Shown: positions 25,426-37,197 of the stretch, piece after piece | How the letters are laid out: every line of letters begins with the position of its first letter | How positions within the stretch are numbered: position 1 is the stretch's first letter | Assembly: GCA_015501605.1 (NCBI GenBank) | Contig: JADNRZ010000011.1 | Location: 1,426,001-1,490,000, forward strand | Length of the DNA: 64,000 bases | Source: Panaeolus papilionaceus | Lineage: Eukaryota > Basidiomycota > Agaricomycetes > Agaricales | Direction: 5' to 3' | The notes under the pieces: model-generated | What the model was told of the DNA's origin: nothing | The model's input: the letters and a program-made list of their open reading frames with translations, nothing else | Database searches by the model: none | Program-made: the position numbers and the translations under genes

Positions 25426-26269
25426 TCAATCTCTTGTTATGTCAACTTCCGTCGGTGTACATAAGTATACCCTTATCACCTTGGCTTGAAAGTAAGGCAG
25501 TCACACAGAATTATCACAGTCTATAATGTTCACTGCTCGAATTGAATACAGACAAAGAATTGTGCTGGTTCGCTGTCTGAAGGGAATGACAGCCCCCATC
25601 AACTTAGGTATAAACGGATAAATGTTATGCTGTTTTGTGGCCGAAATTTGCCCTTTGGTCGGCAACCCTACACGGCTACCATAAACCAGGCACCGCGTCT
25701 TCTTTCCGTCAATTTCAGTCGCCCGGGATATTTAAGGACGCTGGTTGTTCTGTAAAATTTTTAACTTCGCCATGAAGCATACGTTTTTGTGGACTTCCAG
25801 CTCGATGTTGTAGATCGTTGCAGGAGAATAACACTGTGCTAGATGGATGATAAGCAGCCCTGTTCCAGGATAGACAGTCTTTCCTGCTTATCGGGTCCTC
25901 AGTATGCCGGTATGCCGTTACATATACATCTCCTCTCGACAACCAAGCGGAATGATGGACCTGACCACAAGACCATTTGCTTGTTGAACGATTCAGTGTA
26001 CCTTGAAGGGAAGGTTCAGTGACGGAGAGTTGACGGAATTTCGCATAAACTTTTTATAAGCCTTTCCGGGGTCTGCACACCTTCCTGAACCAAAGATACG
26101 GAGCTGTCAACTGCACAAACGTTCAAATCATGACCATTTCTACTCGTGAAAATATTGGATGTTTACAACTCGCATTCTGGGACGGGCGGAGAGTATGAGG
26201 TGGCTCTGATGAGCGAGTGGGATGTTGATTGGTGTTAATGAAACGGAACGTCATACTGAAAACCGTTAT
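25426..26269. other. No supported gene
   Basis: Short frames only; presumed promoter of the upstream minus-strand gene followed by unassigned sequence. Confidence 0.4.
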
Positions 26270-26285
26270 ATTTAAACTCGAACGG

Positions 26286-27240
26286 GGATGTCCAGAGAAA
26301 AACAAGAAAGATTAAGATAACGGCCCACTAGAATTCCGCAGACGGCGACAGGAATGACGACTTCCGACGTCATTAATACGAATTTGGGGTGGTAGAGGAA
26401 ATATGGACGAGGGTTGCAGATATCCGCGCGACGGAGAATCAGACAGAGACTCTTAGAGAAGGGAATGAGATAACTGATGATGGCATCCAAATGATATCGA
26501 AGCAAAAGAGTGAACAATCAACCAATGAGGATTGATAAGTAAACCCGTCGGACCGTGTATGGATCAGGCTGGATGACCAGCGAATAACCACAAGACCTCA
26601 AGACTTTGTAAGGAAATACACCCTAAAAATCTGTGCGCGATTGCCGCTGGATTCAAGCATTCCAAGTTGGAATTCTCCTGCACCCTCCGAGATCTGAGGT
26701 GGACGAGGAATAATTACCTGAATACAAAGATGGGAACAACTTAAGTCCTTTGATCAGTCGGAGAGCAAGTCTTGAGCAAGTCAGTCATCTGGTCCATTCA
26801 GGTTCAGCCAGCATGTTGAGGGTGAGTAAGCCAAGAGTTGAGACGACTTCCAATGGAATTTACGATTCAGTCGCTGATCATCGGTGTGAACCTCGTGCGT
26901 GCTGTATATTGCTCCCAGACCGTGTGCTGGCAAGAACGTAGATAAGCAGGATTTCAAGTTGAAGTTCCAGTTGAGAGCATATCCGATGACATACACCCAC
27001 GGGTCGACAGTGATCCCACCAGAAGTGAGGTGAAGTCAAGGCTGAGCCAAGCCCAAGTATGAATCCACCGTCGAGTACCGCAAGCTGAAATTTGATGCCC
27101 AAAAGACCCAAAAGCCTTCAACAGACACCAAAACTCCTGGAAGTTTATTGGCAGTCTTCTGATGAAAACAAGAGGCGCAACCAAGCCTCGAGAACTTGTT
27201 TCAGAACATTTCCAACTGACCACCGTCAAATAAAGTAGAG
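26286..27240 (-). pseudogene. Decayed membrane-protein gene
   Basis: Minus-strand segments read like pieces of a membrane protein but are broken. Around 26522-26620 a frame runs PYKVLRSCGYSLVIQPDPYT into VRRVYLSILIG, then meets a TGA where a tryptophan codon would continue the same frame into LFTLLLRYHLDAIISYLIPF and further hydrophobic sequence. Upstream, 26940-27100 gives segments such as GGFILGLGSALTSPHFWWD and WVYVIGYALNWNFNLK in different frames. I cannot name the family. The in-frame stop and frame changes suggest a relic, though an unnoticed intron could account for part of it. Confidence 0.4.
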
Positions 27241-27658
27241 CTGCTAGACAACTAGAGGCCAGAGATGATTCGAACTTGAAATCCGAACGCTGAGCTTGAA
27301 AAATCTGGGAACACCGAGATTGACAGGAATTTGTTTGTGCTTGTTTGAATGGGAAGAGGACCCTGCGACTTGGTGATTTGGGTTCAACTGTCGATGGGGC
27401 TTAGGCTGCCTCAGCGCAACACGTTCATGGATTGTCGGAAATGTCATTAAGCGCGCAGTTTCTAACTCATACCACAACAGCTTTACAATATCTCGGAATC
27501 ATTTATTACAGTTAGCTTTGTTTGGCCATGTCGACCATTTCATCTCACAAATGCTTAGGTTTCCAAGCGAGAATGATCACTGGATCTTATTTGTCTGGAA
27601 ACCAAGGAAATCGTCCCACAACCACCCTTTGCTTTTGACTTCTCTGTAACCAGTAAAT
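27241..27658. other. Spacer with likely promoter of next gene
   Basis: Upstream flank of the plus-strand membrane protein starting at 27659. No separate gene is seen. Confidence 0.4.
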
Positions 27659-28817
27659 ATGCCAGTCAAGACCCACGCCTGGATTTCCCTTTGGTTTTTG
27701 GTCACCGTTCCCGTAATCTTCTGGGATGTAGGCTACTGTTTCATGCGGTATTTATCTCCAATTTGACTGGTCTGTCGATGGCGACTCATGAATACATCTC
27801 TAGACCACGTTCTATGAAGGTGCCTTTTGACCTTTGAATTATTTTAATTATCCGTCTCATTTTACAAATTTAAGGGTGGTGACTTGCATTGGATCTGGAA
27901 ACCCTATGCGTTGTACCAGGAGGTGCGTGCCTTGGTTCGAGCTTCGTTCATAACAGAGATATTTACAGAAAAAAAATGCAGGTTGATTATGTGGGCTTAT
28001 TTCTGGTCTAAATTCCGGGTGACCCCTAATAAACATCTAGGTCTACGGTGTACGTGCCCTCGCTGAAGGTGATGGCTTCACAAACGCACAATGTAGGCGG
28101 AACTCTCTCATTTCGTCAAGGCCCTGCATCTAACTCTACTCTGTACGGCAGCTCTTTTAAACGTCATCGAAACCCTGCTCAACATCAGCTACCTTTACCT
28201 TGCACACGTCGCTCAATGGCCACCCGCCGCCATAATTGGGTTTGGGTCGGCTCTCATGACTCTCTCCAAGACCATCCTCTACTGGGCACAGGAATACTAT
28301 TGCGGTTACTGTGCAATTGGCCACAATGACTTCTTTTCCCTCGTTTTTCTCTGGATCATACCAAACGGGTGAGCATTGTTCCTCAACTCTTCGTATTCTC
28401 TCGCGTTCTATTTTTATGCCGCCTCCTTCCACACCCCGTCCTCATTTCCTGCTTCATACCTACCCTTTTGAGTTTCAGCCGGTATATCTTTACCAGTTTC
28501 GTGATGCTCTAAGGTCTTCATTTTCCAAGACAAAAGCTGAAACTACGAGACGTCTGCAGCTCACTGCTTGACATCACATTGTGAAGGCTTACTCTCATCC
28601 CTTGCTTGATGTTTGCATTCTCACATAACCGGTCTAACAATATCCTCACATTCCGTCGAGCACACTATACTAACGCAGCACGTTTTTCTCTGTGGCTCAC
28701 AGGCTTTGGATTGTCATCCCTTCATTCATTGTCTATCAACTTGGCAAGGATCTCGCACAGTCGCTAAACTTCGCTGCGAGGCAACAGGTTAAACTTACCA
28801 ACGGCAAGAGACATTGA
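27659..28817 (+). CDS. Conserved fungal membrane protein (EXPERA-like?)
   Basis: Seven exons (27659-27747, 27804-27819, 27875-27922, 27982-27990, 28041-28092, 28152-28368, 28703-28817) join with every phase matching to 181 residues. The protein has four to five hydrophobic segments: ISLWFLVTVPVIFWDVGYCF, then GGDLHWIWKPYALYQEVDYV with charged and aromatic residues, NVIETLLNISYLYLAHVAQW, FFSLVFLWIIPNG and LWIVIPSFIVYQLG, and a basic C-terminus (NGKRH). I recognise it as a conserved fungal membrane protein. Its size and four-helix layout recall EXPERA-domain proteins (sterol isomerase/TM6SF group), but I did not see decisive catalytic residues, so function is open. The second and fourth exons are only 16 and 9 nt long. 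Confidence 0.7.
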
Positions 28818-29682
28818 TCCAAGCCCAATCCATACCCGAGTGAAAGAAGGCTCCGCGCATCTCCGATCAATCCCCTATTTTTTCAGCAGCTGTGATTTCA
28901 CTTGGGGGTTTAGGTGTTCCCCTTGTTGGTTGTTTGTGTGGACCTTGATTTCAACCGTTTGATACTCAATACTTGCTTTGTTGCATGCGTTACTTTTCAA
29001 TCTCTAGGTAGCACCTTTTGTTGACAAATTACTGGTATTTTCTTACATACGTAGCTCAGGCTTCCACAACGATGAGTGTGACCCTTTGTGACAACTTTAT
29101 CAGCTTCCTCTGATGAAGAAAACCTTGATCGCAACCATGATCATTGACCACTGCTTCTCTGGGTACTAGACGCCGAACACATTTAGCACAGCTTGTTGTC
29201 TGGGAATCATTATGCAATCAGCCCTTCGCAACCCTTCGCTTCTCGCAGAAGTATGTCGATATCTGGAATACTCACGCCTTTGTTGGACGGCGACAACAAC
29301 AGCTAATACTAAATCTGAGGACGATCAATACAGCGCGAACGAATTTGGGACCCACCTAAATTCTATATAATTCAGTTTGGTCAGACAGTGAGTACAGATG
29401 ATAAAAGATATGTACAACAAATGCGCAATCGCCCTTCCCAGACACTTACAGCTCATACACCAGTCAAATGTCCTCAGGTTCTGCCCAACTTGAAACATAA
29501 GCCGCGTTTTTCGGCCAGTATATCCCATCAACCTAAGTAAGAGCAATAATACTAGGTATCAATGATAAGCGATGAAGTAGATAATTAGATAAGTGATATT
29601 GGGTTGTCATGCGTTATCCAAAAGGCGTGCAATGGAAAGAGGACTTCCAGCATCTATGAAGCGCCTAATCCCCCACTCACTG
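28818..29682. other. Convergent intergenic region
   Basis: Lies between the 3' ends of a plus-strand and a minus-strand gene, so it should contain both terminators. No gene or repeat recognised. Confidence 0.5.
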
Positions 29683-31957
29683 TCAGGTCTGTTGCTTCGA
29701 GTTGTACGTCAACGCGGGGCTATTTACTTCTTGTATATCAGGGGTACCGGTACTGGACCGAGCCTTCTCAACCTGAACGTCATCCAAACGAACGGTTTGC
29801 GCCTTTGCATTCTGCACCTTTTCGTTGATGGCTTCCTCGAAGAGAGCGACGTCGATCATGTGGTCCTGAAGAAGTGCCATAATACCGCGTTGAGAGGGAT
29901 GAAGGTTTAAGTCCTCCTCGATTTTGGGGTATTGCTGGAGGTATTCTTTCGCAATAGTGTCCTTCTCCATCCGCTGCGCAAGGCCGAATATGGACAGGGG
30001 TCTCGAATCTACACCAACAGTTAGATATGAACATACACGTTTGCAGAGTTCGATCAACTCACTGAAGAAAATTCTCATCAAACTCGTCCCAAACAGCATC
30101 ACGAAGATACCACCCAGGAACGTCCATAGGCCACCCAGGGCGGAAAAGCCTCCTAGAACAGATCGGTCTCTCCAGTCCTCAATAACGACTATCTCGGGTG
30201 CTGGATTGATGAAAAATCGGAAGGTCGAAAAGTTTCCGGAGATATTGAACGCAGGAGGAGTGAACAATGTTAATGGATCCGGTACTATATCCAAAACCTT
30301 CGCCGCGACAAAGGTGTTTGTTGCCTGTACAGAAGGAAGAAAGTCGGCGCGTTAAACGGTCAATGCGTATGAATGGTACGGTGATGCTTGCCTCAAACAT
30401 GCCCAGAGCGGATAGAGCAGGTCGCTTCAGGACCTTCCGGAAGTTAGCGTCAACGCCTGCAAGATAATGCGCATTCACTGGAAGAGCTATGGGCATGGTT
30501 TTGTTCGTTAAAAAGTCGGTGTTGTTGGTGAAGCCGACATAAATAAAGATAGCGCTCGTTTGTACACTCCTCAATGGATTCGTCATAAGCCAGAGGGGCT
30601 CATAATCCACCTCGATGAGCGCATCAGGCACCGACGATGAATTATCAGGATTGGAAGGGCATTGAACGTGAATGATTTGGAACCCAAAATTTTCAGAATC
30701 TGGGAGTAATCCCCCGGGTGAATGCTTGCAAGGAATCATGGATACTGATGTACGTGATATTCGTGTTAGCCCTGGAGATGAAGACGAGAATACTTGCGCT
30801 CACCCCCATCCGACAATACCGACACGTTCACTGCTGCGTGGAATACCTCTGGACGATCTAAACCAGTGTCATTCATGCCAGTAAAAATAGCTCGAAGCTA
30901 TATAGCTGTATCAGCGAGAATCCTGAAGCAGTAACGATTGTAAGTAGAGGTCGACTTACGAATCCGAAATTCCAAGTTGGAGGCTCAATAAATTTGATCT
31001 CATCGAACGGAATTCCTGCACCCCGCGACTCCTTCACTGGAGTGAGCGCTGTCTCTTGAACAGGCTTTATGACCAATGATAGCATTCCATACCCAATAAG
31101 AGCGGTAATGAATCCACCAGCCAGTAAGCCACGCAGTAACCTGACAGCCAATCCCTCACCACTGAGGGAATGTCAGCATGAGCGTTCAGTTAATGGGCTT
31201 GGCACCTACACAAACTGTGTTCGCCAGATTGAGCGCCCAATCAGCATGGAATACGCTGCTGGGAAGCCTTCGATAGGGATTCCCTTCTGACGGATGGTAT
31301 CTTCAAGGAAGTCGAAAGGCCTCAAAAGATTCATTCCTCCGTGTCTGACGATGGCGGCAATCCGACATATCAAAAGGAAGAGGAGGACTGCGACGAGGCA
31401 CCAAGAGGCTACAAAAAGCACGACAAAGCTGGTGGGATCGAAACGATCAGGGATGACCGGGTTCTTGAATACGATGAGCACTGATATCTGCGAATTCGTC
31501 ATCCATATCCCAGCCGCATGCGTAGTCTGTTACTTACGAGAAATCTCCCCGATTAACAACACAACATCAAAGATTCGAAGCATAAAACGAATCTTGAAGG
31601 CGCTAAAGAACAAAAACAGAGTCGTTAAGTAAACAGGAGCTAACTTGAAGGCACCATTAGTTTTTGCGTCGCCACACACCTGATGCAGTGATGTATGAGT
31701 ATAAACGGTGTTACCGCCATATACACCACAGATGGTTTATGATAGACAATATCACTAAAGGCCAAGAAGAGAGCCACAATACTACCTAACACTGTGGCTG
31801 AAGTTAGCAGTGTAATTCTCAGAGCTGCGAGCTTGAGCGAAGAATTGAACAGGATTGACTCCATCATCGAGTTCGTGTGAAGCTGCCTTAGATGCGGATT
31901 GAGGTCGTCAGAAGTCCCAGGTCGTGCGTTGGTGTTTGATTGATGAGGGGGATCCAT
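29683..31957 (-). CDS. Multi-pass membrane protein, paralogue A
   Basis: First of three homologous genes in this window. The start at 31957 (MDPPHQSNTNARPG) precedes a helix in LAALRITLLTSATVLGSIVA, then TM segments in an exon with FKNPVIPDRFDPTSFVVLFV and LIGRSIW, another helix in GLLAGGFITALIGYGMLSLV followed by IKPVQETALTPVKESRG, a long hydrophilic domain (probably luminal or extracellular), and a C-terminal helix in LGGFSALGGLWTFLGGIFVM with GTSLMRIFF. The tail reads SIFGLAQRMEKDTI and ends in an acidic, helical region. About nine exons. I know similar proteins only as uncharacterised basidiomycete membrane proteins. The whole frame appears open. Exact exon borders are approximate. Confidence 0.72.
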
Positions 31958-32619
31958 GACATGTGCGGTAAAGGGATTGAGGAGGTGACCATCGACAATG
32001 GAACATGTTTATGAAGGTGCCTCGCTGCAGCTGGTTTGAGCAGGGGAGGTCGGACTTGAGATCATCAGATTTAAAGGAACTCTTACATGCAGTTTTTTTG
32101 CAACTGATAATTGAATGAAACACCTCGAGGCATCAGATAAACTTTATGTCCTTGGAGTCTCTGCCTTTATAAATGACAGAAATGTCAAACCTGTAAGCCT
32201 AGCAGCATCTAAGATGTCAATTGACGATATTAGTCGGCGTAATCGTATGAAATGACATTCCGAAATGGAAGTCACTTCATCTAACTTCCTCGTTCATGCG
32301 CTTATGTCACACCCCCGTTGAGAAAGGCGGTAAGCCACGATGAAGCACCCTTATGAAAATTGATCAGAGAGTAGCATGGCAGCAGGCTGGATGATTCGAA
32401 CTATGTTTAATTTCCAGGTGCCTTCTAGTGTAGAGCATGGTCATAGTACATACGAACCCTTCGAGTGCGAGGAACTCATTGGATCAAGTCGATGCCAGTC
32501 ACCCGAGTTAACGATTGTTTTAAAGTCATGAGACACGCTGGAAGTGAGGTGGAGATGAGCTGGGATGTCCAACTCCAGAATAAAGGGCGGGAGGAGGGTG
32601 GAGGAGGTAGGCTGATGTC
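31958..32619. other. Intergenic
   Basis: Promoter side of paralogue A. No gene recognised. Confidence 0.45.
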
Positions 32620-32856
32620 ATGGAAGGCGAGAGAAAGATGGTGAAAGGGGGTGCTACACAGTTCACGGAGATATCCGAGGAGCTGTGGCAGCTGTTCGGT
32701 GACGAAGCACCCAAGATTGACGGCGAAGGCAAGTTAAGCATATATATATTCTAGTTCATCTCCTTGATATCTCCAGGAGCACCTAAATCAAGACGGTCAC
32801 AGCCAATCAATAGGTCGCAAGAGGCTCGAAAGGCATCTGATCCCGACAGACTGTAA
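32620..32856 (+). CDS. Possible small protein with a GC-AG intron
   Basis: An ATG at 32620 opens a frame with protein-like composition (GGATQFTEISEELWQLFGDE). At 32729 a GCAAGT donor and an acceptor at 32776 define a 48-nt intron, after which the frame continues (APKSRRSQPINRSQEARK) to a stop at 32854-32856, giving 62 residues. The second part is basic and polar. It could also continue through a further intron (CT|GTAAGC at the stop). I do not recognise the family. It sits alone on the plus strand between two minus-strand membrane paralogues. Modest support from frame continuity only. Confidence 0.35.
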
Positions 32857-33098
32857 GCAAAAATACACGCTCGGGCCTAACACCGTCGCTGTAAGAGGCA
32901 CGTACTTATCCAAGAACAATGAACCGCCGAGTGCTACTAAAGTTAAATAAGGAGTATCAGATCTACCAGGATACAGTGATATAATTATTTAGACGAGGGA
33001 AGTACATGGTTAACGAAGGTTAGAATACTGTCAAAAAATGATCATGAAATGAGAACCAGGGGCACCTAACAGCAGCAATCCGTCATGTTAGATCGGCC
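32857..33098. other. Short spacer
   Basis: 3' flank of paralogue B; nothing recognised. Confidence 0.4.
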
Positions 33099-35368
33099 CT
33101 ATTGCCTGTAAGTCAAAGAAGGGTTAGTAACTTCCCGAATATCTGGAGTACCGGCGCCAGACCCCGCTTTATCGACTTGAACTTCGTCCAAGTGAACGGT
33201 TTGCTTTTCTGTTGCTTGCCCCTTTCCACCAATAGCCTCTTCAAAGAGGGCTACATCGATTAGGTAGTCCTGGAGGAGAGCCATTATACCGCGCTCTGGT
33301 TGTGGGAGCTTTAAGTCCTCTCGAATCTTTGGGTACTTCTGGAGATATTCTCTTGCGATGCTATCCTTCTCCACTCGTTGTGCAAGGCCGAATATAGACA
33401 GGGGTCTCGAATCTGTAAAGTAACAAGTTCGTTTGGGTGGGATAATGACTCTTGAGAACGTAAAGCGACTCACTGAAGAAAATCGTCATCAAGCTTGTTC
33501 CAAATAGCGTCACGAAAATGCCTCCAAGGAACGTCCATAAACCGCCCAGTGCTGAAAAGCCCCCGAGCACCGATCGCTCTCGAGAATCCTCAATGACGCG
33601 TATTTCGAACCTTCGGTTGAGGTATAGGCGGAATGTCGAGGATGTTTCCGACATATTGTATACAGGAGGGGTGACTGATGCTAAAGGATCTGGGACTATG
33701 CTCAGAATATCGGCTGTTACGAAGGTTGTTGTGGCCTAATTTCAAGGAGTGTGAGCATGTCCGTCTTTCAATGGTGAATATTGGAGGTGACACTTGCCTC
33801 GAACATACCAAGAGCAGAAAGTGCCGGGCGTTTGAGTATTTTCCGTAAGCCGAAAGTAACACCAGTGAGGTGATGTACATTGGGTGGAAGAGCTATGGCT
33901 GTCGTTTGATTGATCAAGAAGTCAACATTAGTGGTGTAACCAACGTAAACCCAGACGGCGGTGTTCGCAATAGAACTTGTTATATTATTCCTAATCCCAA
34001 GTGGCTCGTAGTTCACCTCAATGAGTGTGTCGGTGTCGAAATCATCACAAGAGACATGGATCCTTTGGTCGTACCCAAACCTTTGGGCTGAAGCATGATC
34101 AGGGATCGGCCCCAAACTTGTCGAGTGTGTGCATGGTACCCTAGAGCCTGATGTAACATATTTTTGCGTTAGTCACAGCACAAAAGCACAGGTACAAGAA
34201 TCTCAAGCCATTAATATCAGACTCACCATCTGGTTCGGACAAGGTGGTCACATTCACTGCTTGGTGGAATAACTCCAGGTCGTCGAGCCGGCTATCGACA
34301 ACACCAGGAGGGACATATCGAACCTAGTTGCTATGAACAGATATCCATAAATATTGCGAATTTACTCACAAATCCGAAATTCCATGTCGGTTTTTCGATG
34401 GTTTTGAACTGAGCTATGGGGATATCCAAACCCCGCGACTCCCTCACTGGGATAAGTGCCGTCTCCTGAATGGGTTTGATGATTAAGGATAACATTCCGT
34501 AACCGAAAAGTGCAGTAATAAAACCGCCAGCTACAATGCCTCGAAGTAACCTCACAATCGAGCTTTCGCCCCTGCAGGGGTGTTAGCGATATTAGATAGG
34601 GACTGATAGATTGCAGAAACCAGAATGCTACTCACTCGAACTGTTTTCGCCAGATTGAACGCCCAATCAACATCGAGTACGCAGCAGGGAGGCCTGCCAC
34701 AGGAATTCCTTTCGTGCGCTGGGCGTTCTCAAGGAGGTCAAACGGCTTGAATAAGTTCTCCCCTCGGTGTCGAAGGATTGCAGCAAATCGGCACATCAAG
34801 TGGAAGGATAAGAATGCGACAACGCTCCACCCGGCCACAAACAACACGATGAAACTGGTGGGGTCGAAACGGTCAGGAATGGTGGGGTTTTTGAAAACAA
34901 CCAGCACTGGATCACGCGGATTAATGATTATATCGCACCATGGGTTGAAAAGTTCACTTACAGACTATCTCTGCGATCAGAAGTACCAGATCGAGTAGTT
35001 GAGCCATAATGTGTACCTTGAAGGCGCTGAAAGCACAAGTGATGTCAATGCATGTTAAATCGTTACATTGCCAAAGACTCGGCTTCGCACCTGATGAGGT
35101 GATGTACGAGGACCAGCGCCATCGTTCCCATGTACGCCAAGGATACATTGTGGTTGATATCATCTCTGAAATTTACGAAAAGAATTGCTATACTCCCCAA
35201 GGCCGCCGCTGATGCTAGCAAGGTCACCCTGAGAGCTGCGAGTTTGAGAGAGGGATTAAAAAACAGGGGCTCCATCCTTGAATTCCACTGTGCTTGAGTG
35301 TGGACCTCATCAGCCTGTGCAGGTATAAGAGGTGGGGCGTTGGTATTCAAAGAGGGCGAAGAGTCCAT
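33099..35368 (-). CDS. Multi-pass membrane protein, paralogue B
   Basis: Same exon order and layout as paralogue A: start at 35368 (MDSSPSLNTNAPPL), a helix in SLKLAALRVTLLASAAALGS, a short exon with AFKVHIMAQLLDLVLLIAEI, then VFKNPTIPDRFDPTSFIVLF, LIGRSIWRKQFE, GIVAGGFITALFGYGMLSLI with IKPIQETALIPVRESRG, the variable hydrophilic domain (YVGYTTNVDFLINQ; RKILKRPALSALGMFEA), the C-terminal helix in LGGFSALGGLWTFLGGIFVT and the tail SRPLSIFGLAQRVEKDSI, ending TYRQ. It is closer to A than to C in the C-terminal third. No break was found. Location on an endomembrane or the plasma membrane is likely from the helices; the job is unknown. Confidence 0.72.
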
Positions 35369-35911
35369 GTTGGTTGAACATGAAGATGGGAAGAGGTGTC
35401 ATGCTGCTATGAAGGTATTTATTATGAGTAACGCTTTGCTTATGGTTACCGTCTGGACGCGTGTCTTTGTATGGGACGACCGCTATGAATGAACTCTATT
35501 TGTGCATGAGGCAACCTCAACCATCCGGCAGTAAGTACTAAGTGGCTGTAGTAGGGACAAAGACAGATCTTACAACGTTCAAGCTGTCAACCAATTTGAA
35601 TCAAGCAGCAGCACACTCACATGCGGATATAGGGACCCAAAACCTCAACATTGGTGTTATATATTTTGGTCCACAACTAGGCAGGCCCTTGAACCGGCTG
35701 AAGCATGCAAAGCGCGCTGGACATCTTTGGTACCGTGAGTGCGAGGCAACCATTGTCGTAGAAAAGGCCCAGTCAGTTGAATTACAGTACGTCGGCTCCC
35801 TTCAAATGATTTAATTATCGGTGGTCAAGCTGTTCCATTTGGCAAGATTATACGCAAGCTGCAGGTTCAAGTCCCGAATTAGGTCTAGGTTCAAGTTGAT
35901 CGACAGTTATT
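35369..35911. other. Intergenic
   Basis: Promoter side of paralogue B and 3' flank of the F-box relic. A T-arm-like string at 35866-35876 (GGTTCAAGTCC) does not fold into a tRNA. Confidence 0.4.
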
Positions 35912-36560
35912 CTAATCCCAAGACTCGGCACATATCTTCCACTCCCGTCTTCTTGCCCCTTGCAAACCCCTCACAAAACTACCCAAGTTCGCCGTATCCA
36001 GATTAGGGAAAACAGCATCCAAAACCTGACCGATTTTGTACACCTTGGACGTGATCAAAGGGTCTTCAAAGCTTGCAGGAATCGCCTTGTTGACGTTCAG
36101 ATGCATCAGACTATGAGCAATAGAGTACTTCGAGTCGCCCATCACTTGAACGATAGAGAATTTCTTTATGTTCAAGTTGAGCGGAAGGGAGAGTGACTCT
36201 AGAAGAGGGAATTGTCGGCCGATCAAATACAAAGCACGCAAGTCGAGGGTTCCAGAATTCCCCAAGGCAATGGCCAGTGATTGCAAGCTCGGCCAGGCAA
36301 GGGACATCTGTGCGATGTCGGAATTGATGAGCGAGTGAACCATGGGCCCCGCCATGTCAATGTTCTTTATTTGCATGGGGTATAGAGGAAAAAAAACATG
36401 ACCAAGGTAGCGAGACCAATTTCCGACTCACATCAGAGGCTTTATCAAACTTGAGGGATGTAAAAGTTGGCAGTTTATCAGCGATCGGCAGATACAATTG
36501 TCCCCAAGAGTTCAGTATCTTTGCCGTCAAATTGTTGATAATTTGGGAAAGTTTTGAACA
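35912..36560 (-). pseudogene. F-box/LRR protein relic, 3' part
   Basis: The frame ending at 35912 aligns by eye with the C-terminal part of the intact F-box gene at 41.6-43.4 kb: DIAQMSLAWPSLQSLAIAL against DFSQLASAFPQLRCLNLMA, LLESLSLPLNLNI against LALLSLPVNLSI, and VLDAVFPNL plus FVRGLQGARRRE against the matching FIDTLFPNI and FVRSLQEARGRE. An upstream exon (LYLPIADKLPTFTSLKFD) can be joined, but the N-terminal F-box half is missing or unrecognisable. It is most likely a truncated duplicate. It sits immediately beside a truncated P450. Confidence 0.6.
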
Positions 36561-37197
36561 ATGGCTCCAAGGTTTCTCAGTGACTCCAGATTACATCTAG
36601 TCCTGGCGACAGAAATGCTTTACATATGAGGGCGCCTGCCAGCATGATTTACAGTCGGTTTTGTTATCCACATTGTAGAAGCGGTTGAAGATTTCTGTCA
36701 CTGGCAGTATACAGGATATTTTGAGCGCTGCATGCTTGTACGGTGGGCTGGATAGTGGTGAGAGGGAAGACATTCAATTGGACAAAGAAAATCATTTGTG
36801 GTTGTCTGTATTTGGAACGAAGGCTGTCGTCTTCTCTCCCACAGTTGCAACTTGGGCTTGAACATTTGAAAGCGTTTGAACTCGAGACTCGAGACACTCT
36901 GTTCCTCAATATATCCCAACTTTTGAAGAATGGTCCAAAATGGAGCGTCGACAGTTGTATCGGATCCGGGACATTTTGCGGCCAACTGCTTTCGCTAATT
37001 TTACATCTACCTTGTCACAGCTCTATTTAAATTTAAGTCTCGTGGTGGACTCGGTATCTGGGTGGTACTTGCACAATAGATAACCAGGTGAGATTAATTC
37101 GAGAAGGATGATTCAGGTTCTAATCCATATTACTAGACGAACTTATGCTACCATTTTGGCCAAATGACTTTTTACAACGAAAATTTCTGAATTTCTA
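36561..37197. other. Junction between F-box relic and P450 relic
   Basis: Contains degenerate minus-strand frames that may be further remnants of the F-box gene, but I could not align them. No intact gene. Confidence 0.35.

Noticed and set aside
35866..35885. T-arm-like GGTTCAAGTCC suggesting a tRNA
   Set aside because: The flanking bases do not form the T stem, and no acceptor, D or anticodon arm can be placed.
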